Assembly: GCF_023701485.1 (NCBI RefSeq)
Contig: NZ_JAMQBK010000032.1
Span: 20,307-84,306, forward strand
Source of the DNA: Aporhodopirellula aestuarii
Lineage (GTDB): Bacteria; Planctomycetota; Planctomycetia; Pirellulales; Pirellulaceae
DNA: 64,000 nt
Reading direction: 5' to 3'
Shown: piece after piece, positions 34,174-42,636 of the stretch
How positions within the stretch are numbered: the first letter of the stretch is position 1
Layout: each line of letters begins with the position of its first letter
Translations under genes and position numbers: made by a program
Notes under the pieces: model-generated
Told to the model about the DNA's origin: nothing
Database searches by the model: none
Seen by the model: the letters and a program-made list of their open reading frames with translations, nothing else

Positions 34174-35742
34174 TTAGACAATCACATCGGCCAACGTTTG
34201 CTCGCCTGCGGCATTGCGTTCGGCAAGCTTGAGGCTGGCGAGCGTTTTCCAGGCCCGGTGATTGTTGGTCGGGCGCGCTTGATGGGCGAGCTCCAACACG
34301 TCTGAAATCAAAATTCGCTCGGCGGGTCGAGCCAATGTCAGTCGATCTTCTTCGCCCGCCGCCCCCGGGACTCGCCGCAGACAACCACCGTTAATCAAGT
34401 GATTCTCCATCTCGTGAACGACGCGGCTGCTGAGCCCTAATTCCTCAGCCAACTCTTGTCGCCCGATCGCTTTACCGTCGCGAAACGCACTGGCCACCTC
34501 GGTCATGATCGGCAGCATCCAATCCGGGTCACCTGCGGGCAACGCATCAGCATCCTCGAACTTGCGGCGTAATCGCCGACCTCGCATCGTCTGTGTCGTG
34601 TAGGTCAGAATCAGACCGAACAACACGATCAGCCATGTCACGTAGATCCAAAACAGGAACAGCGGGATTAAACCGAGCGAGCCATACAGGGCCGAATAGG
34701 GCACCGCCTTGCTCACGTAAATCTGAAACCCGTACTTCGCAAACTCCCACAACACCGCCCCCACAGCAGATCCGATCGCGGCGGCGCGCAGCGAGACGTG
34801 CGTGTTGGGCATCAATGCGTACAGCAAAAACAGCAGCACCCAACCGGCCAACAACGATAACGCGTGCTGCAACACCCACGTCGGCCGCGACCCCGCACCA
34901 ATCGTGTTGAACCAGTCGACGACCTGCCCCGACATGTACAAACTCAGCGCCAACAGACCGCTGCCGAGCGTGATGATCGACCAATGAATTGCCAGCCGCA
35001 GATGAATCGGACGCTGACTCGGCGCGTCATAAATGATGTTAAACAAATGCTCAGTCGAATCTGCCAGCGCGACCGCGGCGTATAGAAACAAGAGCAACCC
35101 AAACACACCGATCGAGGCAAAATCGAGGGTCGCGATCTGCGACGTGACTTCGTGCAACGTCCTGCGGATACTTGCGCGGGCTTCCATCGCGGTCGCCGCT
35201 TCACCCGCCTTTTGCTCGACGGCATCCACCAATGCTTGGTCTACGTCGGCACCGGGCTCCTCACCATTAAGCTCATCGCCATCGGAAACGATCGAGCCTG
35301 CATTTCCGCTGGGTCCATTGAACTCCCCTGAAATCGAATCGGCATTTTCCCCACCCGCGAGCGTTTCTGCGATCCGCCGTTCCGATTCCTCTTTAGCCTG
35401 CTCGGATTCCTGTTCGATCTCTTCAGCCTGCTCGTGCAAATACTGGATCGGGATTTCCGGCACACCAAAAAACGAATAGAGCTGGTTCTCGACACGGGTT
35501 TGCACATCCTCGAGTCCGCCGACGACGCGGAACATGACCAGACCGAGCACGACGACCGGGATCAACGAAAAAATCGTGCGGTAGGTCAGCTCCGCCGCCA
35601 TGCCTTCGGCGCGATGGCGTTCGAGTTGGCGACCGCAGTAGACCACGAGATCCCAGCCATAGCGAAGCTGATGCTGTCGCTTGGACAGCTCTTCCCGTGG
35701 ACGCCGGATCGCATCAAATAGGTACGTCAGCCAATTAGGCAA
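34174..35742 (-). CDS. YihY/BrkB family membrane protein with fused winged-helix domain
   Basis: This 522-residue protein has the YihY/virulence factor BrkB plan of six membrane helices (AAELTYRTIFSLIPVVVLGL; FASIGVFGLLLFLYAAVALA; SALYGSLGLIPLFLFWIYVT). Two features are unusual. An acidic, Glu- and Gly-rich insertion of about 90 residues lies between helices one and two, and a C-terminal winged-helix-like domain is present (FRDGKAIGRQELAEELGLSS followed by RVVHEMENHLINGGCLRRVP). The family was once called RNase BN, but no nuclease activity is supported. Its start overlaps the stop of the dehydrogenase gene by 8 nt, suggesting coexpression. Confidence 0.88.
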   Translation of the reverse strand: MPNWLTYLFDAIRRPREELSKRQHQLRYGWDLVVYCGRQLERHRAEGMAAELTYRTIFSLIPVVVLGLVMFRVVGGLEDVQTRVENQLYSFFGVPEIPIQYLHEQAEEIEQESEQAKEESERRIAETLAGGENADSISGEFNGPSGNAGSIVSDGDELNGEEPGADVDQALVDAVEQKAGEAATAMEARASIRRTLHEVTSQIATLDFASIGVFGLLLFLYAAVALADSTEHLFNIIYDAPSQRPIHLRLAIHWSIITLGSGLLALSLYMSGQVVDWFNTIGAGSRPTWVLQHALSLLAGWVLLFLLYALMPNTHVSLRAAAIGSAVGAVLWEFAKYGFQIYVSKAVPYSALYGSLGLIPLFLFWIYVTWLIVLFGLILTYTTQTMRGRRLRRKFEDADALPAGDPDWMLPIMTEVASAFRDGKAIGRQELAEELGLSSRVVHEMENHLINGGCLRRVPGAAGEEDRLTLARPAERILISDVLELAHQARPTNNHRAWKTLASLKLAERNAAGEQTLADVIV

Positions 35743-36718
35743 GGGGCACCTCGCAGCGCAGCGGACTATCGCTCAACCCGGCTAAGACATTGTCCACCGC
35801 GATCTCGGACATGGCGTGGCGACTGGTATCCGTGGCGCTGCCGATATGGGGCAATATCAAAACATTGGGCAAGCCGACCAACGGATGCGTAGGCGGCAAA
35901 GGTTCTGGCGTTGTCACGTCCAACCCGGCTGCAAAAATTTGCTTGTTCCTGATCGCGTCGACCAGGGCCTCCTGATCGATGATCTCGCCGCGGGCGGTAT
36001 TCACGATCACCGCGGTCGATTTCATTTTCGCAAACGCGTCCGCATCAATCAGGTGCCGAGTCTCGTCGTTGAGCGCCACGTGCAGGGAGATGAAATCACT
36101 CTCGCGGAGCAACTCGTCGATCTCCACGTGGCGACCACCGAGCGATTCGTCGACATCCTGTTTCGCCGCACGCGACGTGTACAAGAGCTTCATCCCCCAT
36201 CCCCCGACCATCCGCTCGGCAAACGTTTTGCCGATCCGGCCCATTCCGATCACGCCCAGGGTTCGACCGGCCGGCTCAACGCCCAACAAAACGTCCGGCT
36301 CCCAAGCTCCCCAGCGACCTTCTCGGACTTGCGCCGAGGCCTCTGGAACGAGTCTAGCCGCCGCGAGAAGCAGCGTTACCGCGAGATCGGCGGTCGCGGC
36401 GCTAAGCACATCAGGCGTATTTCCCACGCGGATCCCACGCTCGCGAGCGGCCACCAAATCGATATTGTTGTATCCGACCGCATAATTGCTGACCACTTTC
36501 AATTGGGGCCCGGCCGCCTTCATCACGGATTCATCGATCCGATCGCTCAACATCGTCAACAAGCCGTCACAACCAGCCACTCTCTCGAGCAATTCGGTTG
36601 GCGTCGGCGGCACTCGATCTGGCCAAATGGACACGTCGTGCAGTTGACAAAGGCGGTCCAACGCCGCCCCCGGGATCTGGCGAGTGACGAAAATGCGGCG
36701 ACGGGTGGGTTCAGTCAT
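35735..36718 (-). CDS. D-isomer-specific 2-hydroxyacid dehydrogenase (glyoxylate/hydroxypyruvate reductase-like)
   Basis: This 327-residue protein has the NAD(P)-binding motif LGVIGMGRIGKTFAERM and the catalytic triad segments of the family: arginine in NTARGEIIDQEALVDAI, glutamate in LDVTTPEPLPP and histidine in LPHIGSATDTSRHAMSE. Sequence features fit D-glycerate dehydrogenase/GHPR enzymes, which reduce glyoxylate or hydroxypyruvate. Length is usual. The ATG at 36718 fits the N-terminal strand RRIFVTRQIPG. It is probably transcribed with YihY, whose start overlaps its stop; a metabolic connection between the two is not apparent. Confidence 0.9.
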   Translation of the reverse strand: MTEPTRRRIFVTRQIPGAALDRLCQLHDVSIWPDRVPPTPTELLERVAGCDGLLTMLSDRIDESVMKAAGPQLKVVSNYAVGYNNIDLVAARERGIRVGNTPDVLSAATADLAVTLLLAAARLVPEASAQVREGRWGAWEPDVLLGVEPAGRTLGVIGMGRIGKTFAERMVGGWGMKLLYTSRAAKQDVDESLGGRHVEIDELLRESDFISLHVALNDETRHLIDADAFAKMKSTAVIVNTARGEIIDQEALVDAIRNKQIFAAGLDVTTPEPLPPTHPLVGLPNVLILPHIGSATDTSRHAMSEIAVDNVLAGLSDSPLRCEVPLA

Positions 36719-36874
36719 TTTTGCTCATTTGGTTGGTTTTCGATATTTCCACGATCCAAAACGCTCTCGCGAAACGCATCATCGCGACAAAGCACCAGAT
36801 TTACCTAGGTTTGGTCTTCGCTGCAGTTGCCGGCCCCGCCATAATTACTAACTGAGGCTCTTATCGGACGAAAG

Positions 36875-38755
36875 ATGATACGATGCGCCGATGCATCGTC
36901 CCATCCAGACGAAACACCACGAACCACAATGCGAGAATACAGGATGAATCGAAAAAACATCATAACGGAGTCCGCCCGCCCTCACGACCGAATCGTGGCC
37001 CCTCATCCAGGCTCGGTCGTATTAGAGCCCGTACGGTTGCGATGTATTCACGGATTTTTTCGTTTCTTTTTAGCCACCGCGATCTGCAGCCTGCTGGCCG
37101 CCGGCACCACGTCTGCCCAAGAAGAGGCCGTTCCGGAACCGCCACCGATTAACGCCCAAGTCGACCCGGGACAATCCGATCTCGACGAAGCGGTGCTCAA
37201 ACGGATCGACGCCGAATCCAATCGCGATCTCGAAGCGGTCGCCGCGTTAATCGAATCGGCGCTCGCCAAAGGCCTCAGTGAAGAGAACGACTCCTTCGCC
37301 CGTAAAATGCTCGGCAGCGTGCAACTCCAACGCGGCCAAGGACTCGCCGCCGCGATCATCCGGCTTCGCGGCCGACAACAACTCCAAGCTCGCACCGAAG
37401 CAGCCGAAGCACTTACCGAAGCGGTCAAACATGACCCCGAATTGGCGGAAGCACACATGCTGATCGCTCAGCTAAATCTGCTTCCCGATGGCGACATGGA
37501 AGTCATCAAGAAGTCCACCACCGCCGCGATCGAACTTTACGAAGACAACCCGGTCGAACAAAGCAAAGCGTACCTGCTGCGTGCGGTCGCCCAAACCGAC
37601 GTCGACAAGAAACTCGAAGACCTCAACGCTGCAATCAAGGCGGATCCCAAAAACACAGGTGCCCTGCGTGAACGGGCCGGGGCTCAACTGCAAAACGGCG
37701 ACGTCGATGGCGCCGTCAAAGACTTGCAAGCTGTGCTCGAAATCGACCCCACCAACCAGCAAATCGCACAAGCGACCGTGCAACAACTCGTTGATCTCGA
37801 TCGTGCCGATGAAGCCGTCGAGTTGCTCAGCAAAACCATCGCCGCCAACCCAAGCGAAGGTTTGTATCGCTTACGGGCAATCCTCTATCGCATGCTCGAT
37901 AAAGAAGACGAAGCCTTCGCCGACCTCAACAAAGCACTCGCGATGCAACCTCGTGATCCGATTGCTTTGCTCCAACGTGCCGAAATCGCGTTGGGACGCG
38001 ATGACGTCAAATCCGCCAAGCGTGACCTCAAAGCCGCGACCGACATCGCCCCACAGGTCGAACAAATTGACCAAGCCATCATCGTGCGTTGCTTCATCGC
38101 AATTGAAGAAGGGCGGATGGCCGACGCGATCAACGACATGCAAATCTTGATTGAACGCAATCCGAACGATACCTTTCGCCAACTTCAACTGGCGAGTCTC
38201 TACCTCCAAGACGACCGCCCTCGCAAAGCGATCGAAGTCCTGACCCGAGTCCTTGAGAGCGATCCCAGCAACGCGGCTGTTTTGCGTTCCCGCGCGGACG
38301 CTTACCTCGCTGTCGGCGAACATCGCAATGCGATTACCGATTATGAAAAAGCACTCAAAGCGATCGGCAAGGACGATGACCAAGAGAACAAGAGCATTCT
38401 CTCGGGCATCTTGAACAATCTCGCGTGGGTCTTGGCGACTTCGCCCCAAGATGGAATTCGTGACGGCAAACGTTCCGTCGAACTCGGCCTACGCGCCGTT
38501 GAACTGACCGAAGAGAAGGAAGCTCATATCCTCAGCACGCTCGCGGCGGGATACGCCGAGAGCGGCGACTTTGAAAACGCAATCTTGTGGAGCGAAAAGG
38601 CCGTCAAGCAAGGCACCATCGAGGAGAACGAACAACTCGAGCAGCTCAAAGAGGAACTTGATTCCTACCGTAAAAACGAGCCATGGCGTGAGAAGCAGGA
38701 AACCGAGGAGAACCAACTGCCGATTCTCTCACCTGAAGATCTCATCGACACCTGA
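36875..38755 (+). CDS. Exported tetratricopeptide-repeat protein
   Basis: This protein of up to 626 residues contains at least seven TPR units, such as EDLNAAIKADPKNTGALRER, VLEIDPTNQQIAQATVQQLV and AIEVLTRVLESDPSNAAVLR. A hydrophobic stretch ending in AQE (FFLATAICSLLAAGTTSAQE) looks like a signal peptide or anchor but lies about 60 residues from the first ATG, so the start is uncertain; ATGs at 36929 and 36944 are alternatives. TPRs mediate protein contacts, and export to the periplasm is likely. The C-terminus is Glu-rich. No enzyme domain is seen. Confidence 0.85.
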   Translation: MIRCADASSHPDETPRTTMREYRMNRKNIITESARPHDRIVAPHPGSVVLEPVRLRCIHGFFRFFLATAICSLLAAGTTSAQEEAVPEPPPINAQVDPGQSDLDEAVLKRIDAESNRDLEAVAALIESALAKGLSEENDSFARKMLGSVQLQRGQGLAAAIIRLRGRQQLQARTEAAEALTEAVKHDPELAEAHMLIAQLNLLPDGDMEVIKKSTTAAIELYEDNPVEQSKAYLLRAVAQTDVDKKLEDLNAAIKADPKNTGALRERAGAQLQNGDVDGAVKDLQAVLEIDPTNQQIAQATVQQLVDLDRADEAVELLSKTIAANPSEGLYRLRAILYRMLDKEDEAFADLNKALAMQPRDPIALLQRAEIALGRDDVKSAKRDLKAATDIAPQVEQIDQAIIVRCFIAIEEGRMADAINDMQILIERNPNDTFRQLQLASLYLQDDRPRKAIEVLTRVLESDPSNAAVLRSRADAYLAVGEHRNAITDYEKALKAIGKDDDQENKSILSGILNNLAWVLATSPQDGIRDGKRSVELGLRAVELTEEKEAHILSTLAAGYAESGDFENAILWSEKAVKQGTIEENEQLEQLKEELDSYRKNEPWREKQETEENQLPILSPEDLIDT

Positions 38756-38951
38756 GCGTGGGCTCCCATTCGACACTGCATTCCGTCGATCGTTCACGCA
38801 TCTGCAATCTGCGATGCACACGAACAATCGGCGGATTTTTTTTGACCATGCGAGTCATTTGCTGACGCGAGTCGAATCAACCAAGGGTGCGGTTCAACTT
38901 CCAGTCGCCGCCGAATGGATCAAACAGGGAGCGATCGCCGAGCGACCGGTG

Positions 38952-39374
38952 TCACACATCGCTTTCACGATTTTCACCTGCTCGGACCGACGGGTCGTCC
39001 ACCGCGTATGCCGCAATCTCGAACGGATTGCCGCGATATCCATCTCGACCGATCGCGTACAGCAACACGGAAATGCCGAGGTAGGCTGGCAAGAAAAATG
39101 GCCCCCAGCAGGCAAACTGGTGAACGTGCACGCGTTCATGCGCCCGTGTAGCGGAGAGCACTGCACGGTCACGACCGAGCACGACGTGTCCGAGCGTCAT
39201 CGCCACCGCCGGCACAAACATTTTCGCGAGCGCCGCGGATACCCGCGGCCCGTGGACCTCGAGAACTCCGTCAACCCGCTCAAAACGTCCACCGAGCAAA
39301 AACCCGATCGCGATGCCCAGAAATGTATTGGGCGAGGCCCAAACATAACCGAGCCAACGCAAGACAACTTTCAT
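38952..39374 (-). CDS. Small membrane protein with an HExxH motif
   Basis: The ATG at 39374, with AAGGAT upstream, gives a 140-residue protein; a longer ATG at 39404 lacks a binding site. It has an N-terminal helix (PNTFLGIAIGFLLG), a second near residues 52-68, then HERVHVHQFACWGPFFLPAY. HERVH (79-83) fits the HExxH zinc-protease pattern and is embedded near a membrane segment. The HERVHVxQ..W motif appears in small bacterial proteins of unknown role. Further helix: LPAYLGISVLLYAIG. It lies 38 nt after pyruvate kinase and may share its transcript. Protease activity is unproven. Confidence 0.72.
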   Translation of the reverse strand: MKVVLRWLGYVWASPNTFLGIAIGFLLGGRFERVDGVLEVHGPRVSAALAKMFVPAVAMTLGHVVLGRDRAVLSATRAHERVHVHQFACWGPFFLPAYLGISVLLYAIGRDGYRGNPFEIAAYAVDDPSVRAGENRESDV

Positions 39375-39412
39375 GAATTCGATATCCTTGTGATATCGAT
39401 CCATTGTACTGG

Positions 39413-40831
39413 CTAGCGGACTTGGCGGAGTTGCATTGTGTCGATGATCTTGTCATCCGCCAAAGCGTTCGTGATCACCACCAACCAAGCACCCGCCGGA
39501 CACCATTTGTTGTTGCGGAGTCGGGACAATGCGTTGCGAATGGTTTCCTCGGGGTCATCCGAAAACGGCATCAAGAACGGCTCAACACCCCACGGCATCA
39601 ACATCTGGCGAAAGGTCGGCTCAACGTCCGTGAAGGCAAAGATCGGAATCCCACGCGGTCGCAGTGCACCGAGCACGTACGCCAAAAACCCACTGCGGGT
39701 GAAGACGACGATCCCCGACTGGCCCAACTCCTGAGCCAAGATGGCGGAGGAACGAAGCATTTTGTCTTTCGGAGCACGTAGTTTGATCCGGCTATTGAGC
39801 TGACTACTCACCGACGGTTCCGTACTCATCAAGATGCTCTTGAGCACCTCAACCGATTCCGCCGGGTAGGCCCCCGTGGTGGTCTCGCCGGAGAGCATCA
39901 CCGCATCGGCCTGTTCACGCACCGCATTACAAACGTCGGAAATTTCTGCCCGGGTTGGTATCGGAGACTCGATCATCGACTCGAGCAAGTGAGTCGCGAT
40001 AATGACCGGCTTGCCCTCGGCCTGGCACGCCTGCACCAATTCCGTTTGCACCAACGGCAAACGATGGAAATCAATTTCGATTCCGAGGTCACCACGTGCG
40101 ACCATGATCGCATCGGCTGCTCGAATGATGTCCTTCATGTTTCGGACACCCGCTTGCTCTTCAATCTTCGCAACGATCCGAGCCGGCGAACCGTGTTCTT
40201 TCAGAAAGTCACGCAGCGTTTCGACATCTTCGGCGCGTCGTACGAACGATAAGGCCACGAAATCGACGCCGGCTTCCACGCCAGCTTTCAGATCAGCTTC
40301 GTCTTTCGCCGTGAGTGCGGGCAAACGTACTTCCACACCGGGCAGATTGATGTGCCGACGAGACCCCAAGGCTCCTGGTGTGAGCACCTCGCAACGGACC
40401 GAATGTTCATCCGTTGCAAGAATCCGCAGCCGCATCAGTCCACTATCCACCAAGACCGTCGCACCGATTTCAACATCGTGAGGCAACAGCGGATAGTTGA
40501 CCGTGACACTGGCACAGTCTTCCAACGCGAGATCTTCTTCACGTACGCAAAGACGCAGGATGTCCCCTTTTGCGAGCTTGATCGGCGTGTCGACCGGCCC
40601 GGTCCGGATCTCAGGGCCTTTGACATCAATCATCATCGCGACGTGCCGTCCAACCTGTTCGGACACACGACGCACGCGCCCGATAATATCGCGAACCCAT
40701 TGGGCAGTGCCGTGGGCCATGTTCAATCGCATGACATCGACGCCGCCGCAGATCAACTTCGCGAGCATTTCTTCGGAGTCAGTTGCGGGGCCGATCGTGG
40801 CGATGATCTTGGTATGTCGATAGGTCGACAT
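39413..40831 (-). CDS. pyk: Pyruvate kinase
   Basis: This 472-residue protein carries the pyruvate kinase signatures IIATIGPATDS and MRLNMAHGT at the N-terminus, MIDVKGPEIRTGP, the active-site lysine segment IVAKIEEQAG, MVARGDLGIEI and LSGETTTGAYPAESV. The C-terminal regulatory domain (GIVVFTRSGFLAYVLGALRP) is present. It makes ATP and pyruvate from phosphoenolpyruvate. The ATG at 40831 follows GGAAGGTG and begins MSTYRHTKIIATI, as in the family; an open frame up to 40963 adds 44 unlikely residues. Confidence 0.96.
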   Translation of the reverse strand: MSTYRHTKIIATIGPATDSEEMLAKLICGGVDVMRLNMAHGTAQWVRDIIGRVRRVSEQVGRHVAMMIDVKGPEIRTGPVDTPIKLAKGDILRLCVREEDLALEDCASVTVNYPLLPHDVEIGATVLVDSGLMRLRILATDEHSVRCEVLTPGALGSRRHINLPGVEVRLPALTAKDEADLKAGVEAGVDFVALSFVRRAEDVETLRDFLKEHGSPARIVAKIEEQAGVRNMKDIIRAADAIMVARGDLGIEIDFHRLPLVQTELVQACQAEGKPVIIATHLLESMIESPIPTRAEISDVCNAVREQADAVMLSGETTTGAYPAESVEVLKSILMSTEPSVSSQLNSRIKLRAPKDKMLRSSAILAQELGQSGIVVFTRSGFLAYVLGALRPRGIPIFAFTDVEPTFRQMLMPWGVEPFLMPFSDDPEETIRNALSRLRNNKWCPAGAWLVVITNALADDKIIDTMQLRQVR

Positions 40832-41277
40832 GACTGCACCTTCCGCACAGTCGACATGAGTCGAATTCGCCACAATCTGCGATCCAGAGTCCATCTGTAT
40901 TGTCCCGCGATTCGTCATTGTTCGCCCAATGGGTGAAAGAAAGTAGGCTACCAGACCCGCCATCGCGACACCGAAACCTCGCTCCGATGTGCTCCACTGT
41001 TATAACCCGAGTCGAATCGCCACGGCATCAACAACAATACCCCTCAGAAGGCGATGTAACTGACATGAACCGCATCGCCCATTCACGGAGCGATCCGCCC
41101 CATTGCGCAAGCAACGCTTGCCCCTCAATTTGCTTCGGTCAACAAACGCACACATCCGCAGACGCTCTACAGAGCGGAATTCGGCCAATCAACCGCGCCG
41201 GCCATCTCCACCGAGACATCACCAATTCTCATGGTTCGACTCGCCGCGATACCGTCCGTTGGCGTCGTCAATCGAAA
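40832..41277. other. Intergenic region, pyruvate kinase to dihydrouridine synthase
   Basis: About 450 nt without a credible gene. Short frames on both strands have no domains. A 6-bp hairpin (GCAAGC/GCTTGC) lies at 41107-41121. The pyk promoter should be in the left part, but no consensus is clear. Confidence 0.5.
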
Positions 41278-42396
41278 TCAACACTCTTCCTGCGAACCGT
41301 GTAACTCTCGAGGGATGTATCGGCCAGGGCCGTCGACGGCGTAATGCTCCGACAACGCTGTCTCAAAATCCGCCCGTGTTTTGAGCCGCGGAAACGCCAA
41401 TCGCACCGTTTCATACTGTGGATGATTTTGAGAGTACTTGATGCAAAACTTGCGCATCAATAATGGTGCTCGCTCGACCGAATAAGTCTGCTCGCACAAA
41501 TCGAAGTGTTCACGCATCACCCTGGCTTGCTCGTGCAATGTCGGAGGTGGAGGCAATGGTTGCCCCTCCGCCAGACGCCGAGCTTGATCGAAAACCCAGG
41601 GGTTGCCGATCGCGCCGCGCGCGACCGTCACGCCATCCACACCGGTCTGTTCGATCATCCGCAGACAGTCTTCGGCGTTAAACAAATCCCCGCTGCCGAG
41701 GATCTTAAATTCGCTCCCAACGTGCTGTTTCACCTCTCGCAAAAACTCCCATCGGCTCGGCCCGATATATCGCTGCACGACGGTTCGCCCATGCACCGTC
41801 GCCGCGGCGAGCCCGGCCGCGATCGCGCCGTCGAGGATTTCAAAGAACTGATCCCGCGCCTCAACACTGTCATCGATCCCTCGTCTCATCTTGACCGTCA
41901 CCGGTATTTCGTCGGGCACGATGTCCCGTGTCCGTTTCAAGATCTCGATGGCCACCGACGGCTGCGACAGATGAAAACCACCGCGGCACCGGCCGAGCAC
42001 TTTCTTGACGGGGCAACCGAAGTTCACATCAATAATGTCGAACCCCGCCTCGACGAGTTTCATCGCACCAAGCGAAAACTGCTCGGGTTCCGCACCCATG
42101 AGTTGGCCACCGACGGGATGCTCTTCGTCTGCAATATCGAGAAAGTGCTTGGTTTTCTGACGCTTCGTCAACGACAGCAGGAATTGATCGAGCATCACCT
42201 CACAGACGCTGTAGCTGGCTCCGTGACGCCGCGCGATCACACGCATCGGCAGATCGCTGTACCCCGACAGAGCAGCCTGCACGACCGGAAAACCGATTTC
42301 GACGTTGCCGATCATCAGCGGAGGCAGGCCTGTTCGCGGAACCGTTTCCGATGTACCGGATCCGGCTCGGTCCTGCACGTTCAATGGTGAATTCAT
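41278..42396 (-). CDS. dus: tRNA-dihydrouridine synthase
   Basis: This 372-residue protein has the TIM-barrel FMN enzyme pattern of Dus: QAALSGYSDLPMRVIARRHG, the catalytic-cysteine segment INFGCPVKKV, VTVKMRRGIDDS, HGRTVVQRYIGPSRWEF and GVDGVTVARGAIGNPWVF. It reduces uridine to dihydrouridine in tRNA D-loops with NADPH. The usual KxxxxxxGAG motif after GCPVKKV is changed to LGRCRGGFHL. The ATG at 42396 was preferred; the open frame to 42537 gives 47 extra residues unlike the family. The gene is convergent with nothing nearby and stands alone. Confidence 0.92.
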   Translation of the reverse strand: MNSPLNVQDRAGSGTSETVPRTGLPPLMIGNVEIGFPVVQAALSGYSDLPMRVIARRHGASYSVCEVMLDQFLLSLTKRQKTKHFLDIADEEHPVGGQLMGAEPEQFSLGAMKLVEAGFDIIDVNFGCPVKKVLGRCRGGFHLSQPSVAIEILKRTRDIVPDEIPVTVKMRRGIDDSVEARDQFFEILDGAIAAGLAAATVHGRTVVQRYIGPSRWEFLREVKQHVGSEFKILGSGDLFNAEDCLRMIEQTGVDGVTVARGAIGNPWVFDQARRLAEGQPLPPPPTLHEQARVMREHFDLCEQTYSVERAPLLMRKFCIKYSQNHPQYETVRLAFPRLKTRADFETALSEHYAVDGPGRYIPRELHGSQEEC

Positions 42397-42636
42397 GTGG
42401 AGTATCTTACCTGGAACCTTCGCAAACCCAATCCACCGTTGTACCAAGCGACATTTGTTCGTTCGAGGGGCAACGGACGAGCTAACCGCAACGACCGCGG
42501 GCTCCTCACCAGCCGTGCCCCCCTTGGTAACCACCACCTCACATCGGGAAAACTCGCCCGACTAAAATTTTTATGCCGGCCACGCTCTCGCGGCGCAGCC
42601 GGACCACGATCCACTCGCGAGTGAAAGAACCGCCCC

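Noticed and set aside
35816..36808. 330-residue plus-strand frame opposite the 2-hydroxyacid dehydrogenase
   Set aside because: No family resemblance; the minus strand carries all catalytic motifs.
41506..42390. 294-residue plus-strand frame opposite dus
   Set aside because: Shadow with no domain features; dus motifs are clear on the other strand.
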